From contig NZ_SLUN01000004.1 in the NCBI RefSeq assembly GCF_004340685.1, positions 124,001 to 188,000 on the forward strand: a DNA stretch of 64,000 nt, read 5' to 3'. Of the stretch, positions 49,600 through 59,015 are shown piece by piece; position 1 is the stretch's first letter, and each line of letters begins with the position of its first letter. The position numbers and the translations under genes were made by a program. The notes under the pieces are model-generated. The model was not told the origin of the DNA. It made no database searches and saw nothing but the letters and a program-made list of their open reading frames with translations. The DNA comes from Hydrogenispora ethanolica (GTDB lineage: Bacteria > Bacillota > UBA4882 > UBA8346).

Positions 49600-50817
49600 T
49601 TGCAAACCTATCCCGGATCCTTGCAGGGCGTGCCGTCGTTCTTACATCATCCCGGAATCAGCCAGGACCTGTCCGAAGCCGCCGGGCAATGGCCGGAACG
49701 GGCCTGGAGCGCACCCATTGAAGCTCCTGTTCGTAAGGCCGGCGTCAAATTTAAAACACCCGCGGAATATGTCGTAATCTTGAGCCCGGTCCCGGGACTT
49801 ACCCGAGACTTGACCCAATTTACCCGGGATCTGTCTGGGCGGGCTTGGAGCGTCTCTGTCATTTCTACTCTAAGCAGGGGAATTGATAAATCCGGAGAGG
49901 TTGCCGAACCGCTGGGCGCGACTACCGGAGTCCCGCCGGTCGTTGGCCGGGCTCCAAGTTCGGACCTCTTACAGCTGGCGTTAGAGGGTTTTGTGGCTCA
50001 CACGATTCACCGGGAAGCGGCGGAGTTGGCCCTGGCGGCGACCTTGTTCGGAGCGGACAGCGGCCTGTTTGGAACAGCGCCTTCGAACACCGGCATCATC
50101 GCAACGGGCGAGTCTTCCACCGTTCGGCGAAACCGCCAATCCTTCGGCGCAGTCAATCCGGTAACCGGGATTAACCGGGTGAATTGGAGCGGCAGCGGCG
50201 AGTTCTCCTTGCGGATTTACCGGGGCCTATCCCGCTGGCAGCGCAGATACGAGAGCATCACCGATCCCATTTTCCCCCTGATGCCGAACTGGCGGGACGG
50301 GATTACGGAACAGATCGAGTACTTGACGGATATCATTACCTCCTACGATGAGACCGAACAGCGGATCCGGGTACGGGACGAACCGCGCCGCAGCTTCGAG
50401 TATATGTTTACGGCCATGAACCGGGCGGAAATGGCGCTGTTGGAATCAACTATTTGGAAGCATCAGGGGAGCGAGCTCTGGTTGCCGCTCTGGACGGACG
50501 CCCGGTTCACGACGCACGCCATCCCCGACGGTGGGACCCAAGCGCGCGTCGAGACGGGGGCGTGGCTTGAACTCCAGGAAGACGGCTATGTCGTCTTGTA
50601 TCAAGACCCGGTCCACTGGGAAATCAAGCGGGTGACCATCATCTATGACAGCGCCGTTTTCTTTCTGGTGCCGGTTCAGAAAACCTGGCCCCAGGGAACG
50701 CTTGTGATCCCCGTGGCGCGTGCGGTTCCGAGTGAGAAGATTACCGGACAAAAAGCGACGGCCGGCCTACTTGAGGCGCCGGTCCGGTTTGAGTTGGTGG
50801 TGAATCCGGATGCCTGA
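49600..50817 (+). CDS. tail protein C
   Basis: A 405-residue protein; TTG start. The C-terminal half (SFEYMFTAMNRAEMALLEST, IWKHQGSELWLPLWTDARFT) resembles minor tail proteins of lambda gpM or GTA gp12 type. N-terminal half rich in Pro/Ser/Arg is less conserved. Confidence 0.6.
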   Translation: MQTYPGSLQGVPSFLHHPGISQDLSEAAGQWPERAWSAPIEAPVRKAGVKFKTPAEYVVILSPVPGLTRDLTQFTRDLSGRAWSVSVISTLSRGIDKSGEVAEPLGATTGVPPVVGRAPSSDLLQLALEGFVAHTIHREAAELALAATLFGADSGLFGTAPSNTGIIATGESSTVRRNRQSFGAVNPVTGINRVNWSGSGEFSLRIYRGLSRWQRRYESITDPIFPLMPNWRDGITEQIEYLTDIITSYDETEQRIRVRDEPRRSFEYMFTAMNRAEMALLESTIWKHQGSELWLPLWTDARFTTHAIPDGGTQARVETGAWLELQEDGYVVLYQDPVHWEIKRVTIIYDSAVFFLVPVQKTWPQGTLVIPVARAVPSEKITGQKATAGLLEAPVRFELVVNPDA

Positions 50818-51436
50818 TTATTTTGCAGGATATGAAATGTTTCTCGACGAGCCGAACCGGGTGGAAGATCTCCAGGACGACATCGTTCGGGCGGTCTTGC
50901 GGCGGGACCAGCGGATCGGAATGTTCTCGAATCAGCTCAAAACGGATCGGCCGCGCTACGCTAAAAATATTTCCTACACGTTGATGTCCCGCGAGACGAT
51001 CGCCGCGCACAATGAATGGCTGGCGCGGCGGGCCGGGCGGCTGGTCCCGTTTTGGTTTCCCTCCTGGCAGATGGACATCGCTTTGGCCCGGGATATCGAG
51101 CCGGGCCAGTCCTCGATGCGGATTGAACATATGGGGTATACCCAGAACTATCTGCCGAGCCGGGGACGGCGGCGGATCATTCTGTTCCTGCGCGGGGGCG
51201 GTTATCTCACGGAATACATCATGACGGCGACCGATAACGGGGACGGCACGGAATCGCTCTATTTCAGCTCACCCTTTGGTGAACGGATCGCCATGGACGA
51301 TGTAATCATGACGAGCTTCGTCTATCTGGTCCGGCTCGATACCGACCAGATCGCCAGGCGGTGGGAAACTCAAAGCATCATGACCGTCAGTTTCCCGGTC
51401 GTCGAAGTCGTCGGGGAGGCGGAGGAAATTGAATAG
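50810..51436 (+). CDS. tail protein D
   Basis: A 208-residue protein: FAGYEMFLDEPNRVEDLQDD, SRETIAAHNEWLARRAGRLV. Shares the WL/PFWxP layout with part of the preceding protein, so the two may be partial paralogues. Overlaps both neighbours, fitting the tail-tip operon. Confidence 0.6.
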   Translation: MPDYFAGYEMFLDEPNRVEDLQDDIVRAVLRRDQRIGMFSNQLKTDRPRYAKNISYTLMSRETIAAHNEWLARRAGRLVPFWFPSWQMDIALARDIEPGQSSMRIEHMGYTQNYLPSRGRRRIILFLRGGGYLTEYIMTATDNGDGTESLYFSSPFGERIAMDDVIMTSFVYLVRLDTDQIARRWETQSIMTVSFPVVEVVGEAEEIE

Positions 51437-52232
51437 CCTTTTCAATCTCGAACTCAGCCGGTTCTCCAGCCGGCCCATCGAGTTGTATCATTTCAGCCAA
51501 AAAAACCAGCATTGGTACTTTACCAGCACGGCCTCAAAGCAGAGCTTCGGGGGAAACGTGTATGTGCCGGAGACGATCGCGAGCTCCAACCTCGAACAAA
51601 AAACCGACGACGGGGAAGGGTCCATCGACATTACCGTGTCGGATTCCAATCCCATTGCTTTGAAGTTCGCCTCCGGCGTGCCGGCCGCTCCGATATGGGT
51701 GGAGATTACGAGAATCCAGAAGGGGACGAGCGAGTATCAAAAATATTTCCGGGGGCAGATCGCTTTGGCGACTTTCAAGGGGAATTCGGGGGAAGCGACG
51801 CTCCAATGTAAACCGCCCTTGGCGGCGCTCGATTTTAAAATCCCCCGGAATCTCTATCAAACCTTCTGTAACCGGGTGCTCTATGACGAACGGTGCGGCG
51901 TGAATAGCGCCGCTTTTTCATGTCCAGCCACGATTACCGACATCCAGGGAGACCAGCTCATTCTCCCCGAACTTGCGGAGTATCCGGATGACTGGTTCGC
52001 TTTGGGCTATGTCCAGTATCAAGACACCTACCGAATGATCGTCGGAAACTCTGGAAAGGCGGTCCGGGTGTTGGCGATGGCGACGGGCTGGAAGGCCGGG
52101 ACGAAGGTCACGGTCTATGCCGGCTGTGACCACCGTAAAGACACCTGCCGGGACAAGTTCAAGAATCTGGATAATTTCTTGGGGTGGTACACGATCCCCA
52201 CCAAAAATCCATTTGAGGATGGTATCGGCTGA
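51429..52232 (+). CDS. DUF2163/BR0599-like tail hub protein
   Basis: A 267-residue protein: DGEGSIDITVSDSNPIALKF domain, and C-terminal cysteines at about 147, 156, 165, 233 and 240 (TFCNRVLYDERCGV, AGCDHRKDTCRDKF, NFLGWYTIP). This set corresponds to the BR0599 C-terminal family and parallels lambda gpL, which holds an Fe-S cluster in its C-terminus. Confidence 0.75.
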   Translation: MNSLFNLELSRFSSRPIELYHFSQKNQHWYFTSTASKQSFGGNVYVPETIASSNLEQKTDDGEGSIDITVSDSNPIALKFASGVPAAPIWVEITRIQKGTSEYQKYFRGQIALATFKGNSGEATLQCKPPLAALDFKIPRNLYQTFCNRVLYDERCGVNSAAFSCPATITDIQGDQLILPELAEYPDDWFALGYVQYQDTYRMIVGNSGKAVRVLAMATGWKAGTKVTVYAGCDHRKDTCRDKFKNLDNFLGWYTIPTKNPFEDGIG

Positions 52233-54676
52233 TGGCGTTTCTTGCAGTTTTATTCCTCAACATTGTCCTGAGCTCGATCGCCGCGCTCCTGAAACCGAAG
52301 CCGAAATATGACGCTCCGAAACCGTCGGCCTTAAGCGACTTTCAAGCGCCGACGGCGGAAGAGGGTTTAAACATCCCGGTGGTATCCGGGACGGTGAAAG
52401 TGGAGAATCCAAATGTGGTATGGTATGGCGATCTGAGGAATGTCCCCATCGTGGACGAGGTGGTCATCGGCCGGAAGTATGGGTTGTTCGGGCCGAAGAA
52501 GAAAGAGAAGATCACGGTCGGCTACAAGTATTACATGGGGATGCAGCTGGTTTTATCCATGGGGGCGATTGATTCCCTGCTTGAAATCTGGGTGGGCGAC
52601 AAACTGGCCTGGTCCGGCGATCTGGCTTGCCCCGAGAATGGCGATAAAGCGAGCATCTTGATTGACAACCCCTTGCTTTTCGGCAGCAAGGAAGAAGGCG
52701 GAGTCCAAGGGCAGATTGACGTCTACTTCGGGACCGACACCCAACGGCCCAATGATTATCTGGCGGAGAAGCTGGGGGAAGCCGTCCCCGCCTGGCGGGG
52801 GATTTGCTACGTGGTGCTCCGGGGCGTCTATATCGGCAATTCGACAAGCTTGAGAAACTGGTCGTTTGTCATGCGGCGCTTCCCCCGGGAGCTCGGCGGC
52901 GGGCGGCACGACATTCAGGGTGACGCTAATCCTGCAGAGATGATTTACGAACTGGCCACGAATCCGGTGTGGTCGATTGGGATGCCGCCGGATTTCCTGG
53001 ACGCCGAAAATCTCCGGCAAATGGCGGAGGCCCTGGCCGGGGAAGAGTTCGGGCTGTCGATGCAATATAGCCAGCAATCGACGGCCAAAGAGTACCTTTA
53101 CGATATTTTACGTCATATCGACGCGGTCATGTACCAGGATTATTCGGTGGGGAAATTGCGGTTTAAGCTAATCCGGCACGAAGAGGTTACCCCGGATACG
53201 ATAGTGCTGGATCCCAGCAACACCAACAACGTGGAGTTGGTCCAAAGCGGCTGGTCGGAGACTTCAAACAACATCAAAATCCGCTATGTAGACCGGAGCA
53301 AGGGGTTTAAACAGGGCATCGCGCCCTTTCACGACGCGGCGAATATCGCCATTCGAAACGGCGAAATTGAGGAAGAGGTCATGGACTACCTCGGCCTATC
53401 CCGTCTTGATCTGGCGCAGCGGGTCGCCATGCGGTCCCTCAGAGTGCTCTCGTTGCCGCTGGCGAAAGTCCGGCTAGAGACCAACCGGATCGGGACGCAG
53501 CTTCTGCCGGGCTCAATCTTCGTTTTGAATTGGCCGCCGCTCGGGATCACAAACCGGGTGTTCCGCTGCACGGTTCCCAATTACGGGACCATCGAATCGG
53601 GTACAGTGGAGATTGAGGCGATCGAGGATGCGTTTGGGCTAGAGAGCGGCTTCTATCTGCCGCCGGACGGCGCGGAGAACTACTACAAGCCCCCGGCCCA
53701 AATCCCCGTTCAACGGCTTATTGAACTGCCCTACCAGGTTGCCGAGGGCGAGGAACGGTTCGTGGCCGCTTTGGCGGTTAACCCTGGCGATGCGTTCGGG
53801 TATCAGATTTGGAACGATGACGGAGATGGTTTTTCGCAGTCCGGCGTTGGGGATCTGTTTACCCCGGCGGGCATCCTGACGACCTCATATCCTCAGGCGA
53901 CGGATGCAGTCGATGAAACCGGGATGGATTTGGAATCCCTCCAGGGAATGGATTATCTGCGGTCGGTCACGAACGATGCGATGATGTCCGGCGTGAATCT
54001 CCTACTGGTCGGGGATGAGATCATGGCCTGGCAGACTATTGAGAAGCTTGATGAGAGGCGGTACCGGATCCGCGGAATCGTCCGGGGCGTCATGGACACG
54101 GTTCCCCTGAATCACGAGTCTGGCGCCCTGGCCTGGTTTATCTCCGCCGGGACCGGACTTGTCACCCCGGAGGCGCTGGCGTCCGATCGCATGATTATTG
54201 CCAAGCTACTACCCTTCAATATGAACGGGGTGGCGGCGCTGGATGGAGCGGAGGCATCCAGTTTGACCACGCGGAGCCGGGCGTTCCGGCCCTACCCGCC
54301 GGGGCGGGTGCGGATCAACGGGCAAAGATATCCGGAGGTTGTAACGGGCGATGCGGCTATCACTTGGGCGCACCGCTACCGGGATCAGGCGGAGATCGTG
54401 ACCCAGGACGCGGAGAGCACCGGCGATCCGGAAGGAACTTACACCGTCCGGGTTTATTCCGGCAATCAATTGAAACGAACGATCTCCGGATTAACAGGAA
54501 CAGCGTTCGAATACACCGCGGCCGAACGGCTGGCCGATGAAACCGACGGTCTCAATCCGGTGAAGGTGGAGATTACGACGGTGGCGGCCGCGGGCGAAAG
54601 CTACTTGCCGCAAACGATGACTTTTGACATGGCGGGGTATGGAATGACTTATGGCAGATATTATGGAGGAGCGTAA
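52232..54676 (+). CDS. central tail-tip (host-specificity/hub) protein
   Basis: An 814-residue protein. N-terminal hydrophobic stretch (AFLAVLFLNIVLSSIAALL), then hub domains: LNIPVVSGTVKVENPNVVWY, AKEYLYDILRHIDAVMYQDY, QSGWSETSNNIKIRYVDRSK; later FNIII-like carbohydrate-binding repeat region near the C-terminus. Equivalent to lambda gpJ / GTA gp15 Phage-tail_3 group, forming the tip that contacts the cell surface. Confidence 0.82.
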   Translation: MAFLAVLFLNIVLSSIAALLKPKPKYDAPKPSALSDFQAPTAEEGLNIPVVSGTVKVENPNVVWYGDLRNVPIVDEVVIGRKYGLFGPKKKEKITVGYKYYMGMQLVLSMGAIDSLLEIWVGDKLAWSGDLACPENGDKASILIDNPLLFGSKEEGGVQGQIDVYFGTDTQRPNDYLAEKLGEAVPAWRGICYVVLRGVYIGNSTSLRNWSFVMRRFPRELGGGRHDIQGDANPAEMIYELATNPVWSIGMPPDFLDAENLRQMAEALAGEEFGLSMQYSQQSTAKEYLYDILRHIDAVMYQDYSVGKLRFKLIRHEEVTPDTIVLDPSNTNNVELVQSGWSETSNNIKIRYVDRSKGFKQGIAPFHDAANIAIRNGEIEEEVMDYLGLSRLDLAQRVAMRSLRVLSLPLAKVRLETNRIGTQLLPGSIFVLNWPPLGITNRVFRCTVPNYGTIESGTVEIEAIEDAFGLESGFYLPPDGAENYYKPPAQIPVQRLIELPYQVAEGEERFVAALAVNPGDAFGYQIWNDDGDGFSQSGVGDLFTPAGILTTSYPQATDAVDETGMDLESLQGMDYLRSVTNDAMMSGVNLLLVGDEIMAWQTIEKLDERRYRIRGIVRGVMDTVPLNHESGALAWFISAGTGLVTPEALASDRMIIAKLLPFNMNGVAALDGAEASSLTTRSRAFRPYPPGRVRINGQRYPEVVTGDAAITWAHRYRDQAEIVTQDAESTGDPEGTYTVRVYSGNQLKRTISGLTGTAFEYTAAERLADETDGLNPVKVEITTVAAAGESYLPQTMTFDMAGYGMTYGRYYGGA

Positions 54677-56815
54677 ATGTCGCAATTGACGAAGTTTTTA
54701 AAGCTGGCGTTTGGGTGGAAACTAGGCGAAAACGGCTGGAATGCGGAGATGGACAGCAACATCCAGAAGATCGATGCCGCGGTGGAGGGGCTGGAGGGGA
54801 AAGCACATTCTCATGAGAACAAAGCGTTGCTCGATGCTTACACCTACAGCAACGAACAGATCGGCCAGGCGGTTGCTGCTGCCGAGGGGGGAACCGCCGC
54901 TCCAACGGAGAATGAGAAAGCCGCTCTGGCGGGTACGAGCGGGGAGCCCAGCGATACGAACCGGTACGTTACCAACTCCGATCCGCGGCTGAGTGATGCC
55001 CGGACCCCGACGGCGCATAACCATGATGACCGGTATTTCACGGAGGCGGAACTCGCTTCCGCTGTGGATGGATCGAGCGGGGCCGATAAGATCGGGGCCA
55101 CCGGGATCTCTGGTCTCACGGGAGCGACGGTCCAGACGGTGCTGGAGTCGCTAAAGACGGCGATTGACCAGAAGACCATGCCGACGGCTTCGGCCACGGT
55201 GCTCGGCGGGATTAAAGTGGGAGCCAATTTAAGCATTGATGCCAATGGGGTGCTGAGTGCCGAGGCGTCGTCTGGAGAATCCGGTCCGGCTTTTTCCAAT
55301 GTACTTGTCGGCAGCACCACGATTCAAGCTGATTCGGCGGGTGATACGCTGGAGCTTGCGGCAGGGACGGGGATCACCTTGACTCCCGATGCCACGAATG
55401 ATCGGGTGACGATCGCCGGTCACTCCAACGCCAACGACCCCACCGCCGATCAGAAAGCGGCGCTGGCCGGGACCAGCGGGACGCCGGGCAGTACGAATAA
55501 GTATGTGACGAATGCCGATCCGAGATTAAGCGATGCCAGGACGCCGGTAGCCCATACCCATGACGAGCGCTATTTTACCGAAACCGAATTAGGGGCGACG
55601 ACTGACGGGGCCAGCGGCGCCGACATGATTGGCGCTACCGCGATCAGCGGGATCACTGGGGCCACTGTTCAAGCGGTGCTGGAATCGCTGAAAACTGCGA
55701 TTGATCAAAAAACAGCTACGATTCCAATGGCTTCCGCTACGGTGCTCGGCGGAGTGAAGATTGGAGCCAATCTGAGCATTGACGCGAATGGGGTTTTAAG
55801 CGCGACAGCCTCCAATTCCGGTTCAGAAGTTCCGCTGGTGATTATGCCAAGAATGTTGGGGGTTTGGCCTTGGTTGGCAAAAAAGACAACTCATAATGCG
55901 TTTACTCTGAATCCTTTAATCGGGCTCTGTTGGGCAGTTGCCTTTGATGGTACGTACCTGTATGCTTCTGTAAATGGAAATCCATCTTCATTTGTCAAGA
56001 TTGACCCAACAACGATGACAATCATTGCTAGCCTTGCGTTTGTTGGAAACGAAACCTTTAACACGCTTATTTTCGACGGTACCTACTTATATTCCACTTC
56101 AACCAAATTCAGATTCATTAAAATTAATCCTATAACAATGACAATTGTTGGTGAGTTTGACTTTACTTCTGAAGGAGCATACATTTTTTCCTTGGCCTTT
56201 GATGGCAAACACTTGTATGCCGGTTTGGCTACACAGCCAGCGAAAATCGTTAAAATTGATCCGGAAGCAATGACAAAGGTTGGGGATACGCTTACCATTA
56301 CAGACGGGAACAGTTGCGCTGGCCTTGTCTTTGATGGTACGTACCTGTATGCCGGATTAATATCGTCGCCGTTGAAAGTTGTAAAAATCAATCCGGCGAC
56401 GATGACAAAAGTTGCAACTTTTACTGCAGCTTCGGACGAGAATCGCTGTAACGCTCTTTTTTTTGATGGCACTTATTTATATGTCGGGTCAAATACGCAG
56501 CCGGCGAAAATCATTAAAATTGATCCGGTGACAATGATAAAAGTTGGCGCCACGCTTAGCCTGGCTACAGGAGAGGACTACTGCGGCCCAATTACTTTTG
56601 ACGGCGTGTCCTTGTATGTAGGGTTAAGAACATCACCGGCAAAGCTTGTAAAAATCGATCCGGCAACCATGACAAAAGTCGGTGCTACGCTGACCATGGA
56701 TGGCGGGATTGATCGAGCTGGCATGCTTACTTGTGATGGCACATACGTGTATTTCGGGTTACATACGTCACCGACCAAGATCTATAAGCGGGACGTATTC
56801 TCCAGTTTTATTTAA
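54677..56815 (+). CDS. tail fibre with seven-repeat beta-propeller tip
   Basis: A 712-residue fibre. Residues 1-55 attach to the tip; two copies of a 130-residue shaft unit follow (RYVTNSDPRLSDARTP, ASATVLGGIKVGANLSIDAN and their repeat). From about 385 to 712 there are seven 38-residue repeats of the form FDGTYLYAGL...KIDPATMTKV, suggesting a seven-bladed propeller for receptor binding. DNA from 55840 on is clearly more AT-rich than the shaft, which implies that the tip was acquired or diversified separately. Confidence 0.88.
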   Translation: MSQLTKFLKLAFGWKLGENGWNAEMDSNIQKIDAAVEGLEGKAHSHENKALLDAYTYSNEQIGQAVAAAEGGTAAPTENEKAALAGTSGEPSDTNRYVTNSDPRLSDARTPTAHNHDDRYFTEAELASAVDGSSGADKIGATGISGLTGATVQTVLESLKTAIDQKTMPTASATVLGGIKVGANLSIDANGVLSAEASSGESGPAFSNVLVGSTTIQADSAGDTLELAAGTGITLTPDATNDRVTIAGHSNANDPTADQKAALAGTSGTPGSTNKYVTNADPRLSDARTPVAHTHDERYFTETELGATTDGASGADMIGATAISGITGATVQAVLESLKTAIDQKTATIPMASATVLGGVKIGANLSIDANGVLSATASNSGSEVPLVIMPRMLGVWPWLAKKTTHNAFTLNPLIGLCWAVAFDGTYLYASVNGNPSSFVKIDPTTMTIIASLAFVGNETFNTLIFDGTYLYSTSTKFRFIKINPITMTIVGEFDFTSEGAYIFSLAFDGKHLYAGLATQPAKIVKIDPEAMTKVGDTLTITDGNSCAGLVFDGTYLYAGLISSPLKVVKINPATMTKVATFTAASDENRCNALFFDGTYLYVGSNTQPAKIIKIDPVTMIKVGATLSLATGEDYCGPITFDGVSLYVGLRTSPAKLVKIDPATMTKVGATLTMDGGIDRAGMLTCDGTYVYFGLHTSPTKIYKRDVFSSFI

Positions 56816-56851
56816 AGGAGATGGGCGAAATATTGACAGGGAGATGAGGGG

Positions 56852-56941
56852 ATGGAAGACCAGCAGGTCTTTTTTCATTTTCTACGGCGGCTCGGCGAGT
56901 TCCCGGTTACGAAATTGGTGACCGGGTTTTTTATTTGCTGA
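56852..56941 (+). pseudogene. truncated holin duplicate
   Basis: Twenty-nine codons reading MEDQQVFFHFLRRLGEFPVT, parallel to MEDYQTFVHFMRRLGEFPLA of the functional holin at 56965. The copy ends in FFIC and a TGA, its end being a terminator hairpin. Probably a decayed tandem duplicate. Confidence 0.75.
56902..56935 (+). terminator. terminator within the holin remnant
   Basis: CCCGGTTAC and GTGACCGGG (one mismatch) followed by T6ATTT. It separates tail from lysis genes. Confidence 0.7.
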
Positions 56942-56964
56942 AATCAAACGAAAGGGGAAAAGGA

Positions 56965-57444
56965 ATGGAAGATTATCAAACGTTTGTGCATTTCATGCGA
57001 CGGCTGGGGGAGTTTCCGCTGGCCAAGATCGTGGCTGGGGTCGGCTTATGGCTGCTGAAGTTGCTCTTCGGGCCGGTCTTCCGGCCGGTCTATGGCACGG
57101 TGATCCTGTTGTGGCTGGCAGATTTCGCGACCGGGTTCTATCACGCCCGGGCTAATCCGGCGATCGTGCCAGAGAGCCGCCGCCTCTATCATGGCCTGGT
57201 GAAACTGGGGATCTATTTGCTCCTGTTGATTTTGGGGAACTTCTGCAGCCAAACTGAGCTAACCATTGTCATTCAGACCATCATTGAGGCTTTCATTATT
57301 TTGACCGAGAGCTACTCGATCTTGGAGAACATCCAGAAAATCTGCGTCTTGAAGGGCTGGCCCGCGCCGTTGATTGACCAGATCATGAAGACGATCCGGG
57401 GCCGGTTGGGTGAGTTGGAGGAAAAACAGAATGACAAAATCTGA
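56965..57444 (+). CDS. holin (phage_holin_4/Cph1 type)
   Basis: A 159-residue protein, ATG after GAAAGGGGAAAAGG. Membrane helices around 22-44 (KIVAGVGLWLLKLLFGPVF), 48-68 and 84-103, then a cytoplasmic tail (ILTESYSILENIQKICVLKG). Matches the toxin-secretion/phage lysis holin family. Overlaps the endolysin gene by 14 bp. Confidence 0.87.
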   Translation: MEDYQTFVHFMRRLGEFPLAKIVAGVGLWLLKLLFGPVFRPVYGTVILLWLADFATGFYHARANPAIVPESRRLYHGLVKLGIYLLLLILGNFCSQTELTIVIQTIIEAFIILTESYSILENIQKICVLKGWPAPLIDQIMKTIRGRLGELEEKQNDKI

Positions 57445-57913
57445 TTTCATACGGCAAATGGAACTGGCTTGGCAGCAGGCAACGGCCTTGGGGATCAACA
57501 TCAACAAGGCCGTTGTTTTTGCTCAGGCGGCGTTGGAATCGGGCTGGGGTAATTCGGGGCTGGCTCAGAAAGCTAACAATCTATTTGGAATTAAGGCGGC
57601 CAAGGCTTGGAATGGGCAAACGCTGGCGCTTCCGACAAAGGAATGGAGCAGGGAACGCGGATGGTATACGACGTCCGCGAACTGGTGTAAATGGCCCGAC
57701 TGGTCAGGGTGCATCGTTTACTATGCTGGGATGTTGAAGCGGTTATCCTGGTTCCGAGATGCCTTGCAACACGTCAACTGTGCCGATGATTTTCTCCGGG
57801 CGCTCCTTCCGGAGCCGGGGCAGCCGGGATGGGCTACCGATCCTAATTATTTTTCGAAGGTCCGGATGGTCGGGGCCAAGATTGAAAGGCTGGGTGGGCC
57901 GAAGTGGATATGA
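57431..57913 (+). CDS. endolysin, glucosaminidase (GH73)
   Basis: A 160-residue enzyme: INKAVVFAQAALESGWGNSG (catalytic Glu in the AALESGWG motif), LAQKANNLFGIKAAKAWNGQ. A minimal N-acetylglucosaminidase of the FlgJ/LytD-like family without separate cell-wall-binding domain. It has no signal, so it depends on the holin. Confidence 0.9.
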   Translation: MTKSDFIRQMELAWQQATALGININKAVVFAQAALESGWGNSGLAQKANNLFGIKAAKAWNGQTLALPTKEWSRERGWYTTSANWCKWPDWSGCIVYYAGMLKRLSWFRDALQHVNCADDFLRALLPEPGQPGWATDPNYFSKVRMVGAKIERLGGPKWI

Positions 57914-58536
57914 AAAAGTATCTGGTAGGCGCATTAATCGGCGCTCTCGCGGTTGTCTCAGCGGGTGCGTTTTTTTATTTCTGGCCCCGGCCCGATCCGG
58001 TCCGAACTGAGATCCCCAGGAAAACTGTAGTTGAAAACCCAAACAGGGAACAAAAACGGCAGGCGGACGTTAAATTGAGTAAGGAGAGTGAGACCAGGCT
58101 CTCCGGAAAAGCGCACACCCCCATTACCTCCCTTTTAAAACCCGGCGATTCGGTAGAAGTACCAGTCGCCGGGTTTGTTTCTACTGTTTACAAGGATGCG
58201 GACACCGGCGAGGTAGTTGGGCAAGGCGAGCATTCGGTAGTGGGGAAAACCACTGTGACGGTCGAAGATGGCGGCGGAATCCGGGCGGATACGGAATTTG
58301 ATGATTCAGTTGAAATAGCTGTGTCGGTGCCGGAAAATGAGAAACGGTGGCGGGTTGGGTTCATGGCCGGGATAGATACGCATGGAGACTTTAAAAGGGT
58401 GGCGTATGGTCAATATGACGTTTGGCAGCAGACGTGGAAACGGATCAGTCTGGCCGTGCCGGTGCGGGCGGAGTGGGAAAGGCGGGATGGGCAGGATGAC
58501 CTAAGGGCGATGGTCGGAGTTGAATTTCGATTTTGA
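57910..58536 (+). CDS. membrane-anchored envelope protein (possible spanin-like)
   Basis: A 208-residue protein; a single N-terminal membrane helix (YLVGALIGALAVVSAGAFFY), a charged middle, and a C-terminal beta-rich region ending VRAEWERRDGQDDLRAMVGV then EFRF. Proteins of this layout follow endolysins in phages of diderm bacteria, where the aromatic C-terminus resembles outer-membrane signals. A role in envelope disruption is inferred. Confidence 0.6.
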   Translation: MKKYLVGALIGALAVVSAGAFFYFWPRPDPVRTEIPRKTVVENPNREQKRQADVKLSKESETRLSGKAHTPITSLLKPGDSVEVPVAGFVSTVYKDADTGEVVGQGEHSVVGKTTVTVEDGGGIRADTEFDDSVEIAVSVPENEKRWRVGFMAGIDTHGDFKRVAYGQYDVWQQTWKRISLAVPVRAEWERRDGQDDLRAMVGVEFRF

Positions 58537-58584
58537 CCTCATATGATGGATAGTCAAATAATCTCTCTAAAATCTCTGTATTGC

Positions 58585-58622
58585 AAAAGCCCTCATTCCT
58601 TTCGGAGTGGGGGCTTTTTTAA
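58585..58622 (+). terminator. terminator of the late operon
   Basis: AAAAGCCCTCATTCC pairs with GGAGTGGGGGCTTTTTT around a TTTC loop. Confidence 0.8.
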
Positions 58623-58976
58623 TTTTAGTCGAACAAATTCAACACATATTAATTACTTGAAATCAATGATATCGTGCTATAATATTAACGATAGGTAATT
58701 AAAAAGGATTTGCTGTTATAGGATGAAGAGGAGGCGGGCAATTTGTTCTAAGTTTCGGGGAACTCTTGCCGATTAAAATAGTAAGAACCAATTGGAACTC
58801 ATTGGAACCAATTCGAACACAAACCGAACAAAATGTTAAATTTTGGACTGAGAGGAAGGAACTTTAGTAAAGTAGTTTACCATTACTATCTAAAGTGGTA
58901 AAATAATAAACGTTTATCTTTTCTTTTTGGTTATACTAAGCATTATTCATGCCATATAATGGATGGGTGATGCTTT
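58623..58976. promoter_or_regulatory. regulatory stretch with 10-bp repeats
   Basis: A gene-free 354 bp. Contains TATAAT-like hexamers near 58678 and 58936 and, at 58785-58829, four head-to-tail 10-bp units (GAACCAATTG, GAACTCATTG, GAACCAATTC, GAACACAAAC). TTTACCA and TGGTAAA (about 58877-58904) form an inverted pair. The prophage right end may fall here, but attR was not recognised. Confidence 0.55.
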
Positions 58977-59015
58977 GTGAAAAAAAGAAAGGTAAAAAAG
59001 AAGGGGGTAAGGAAT

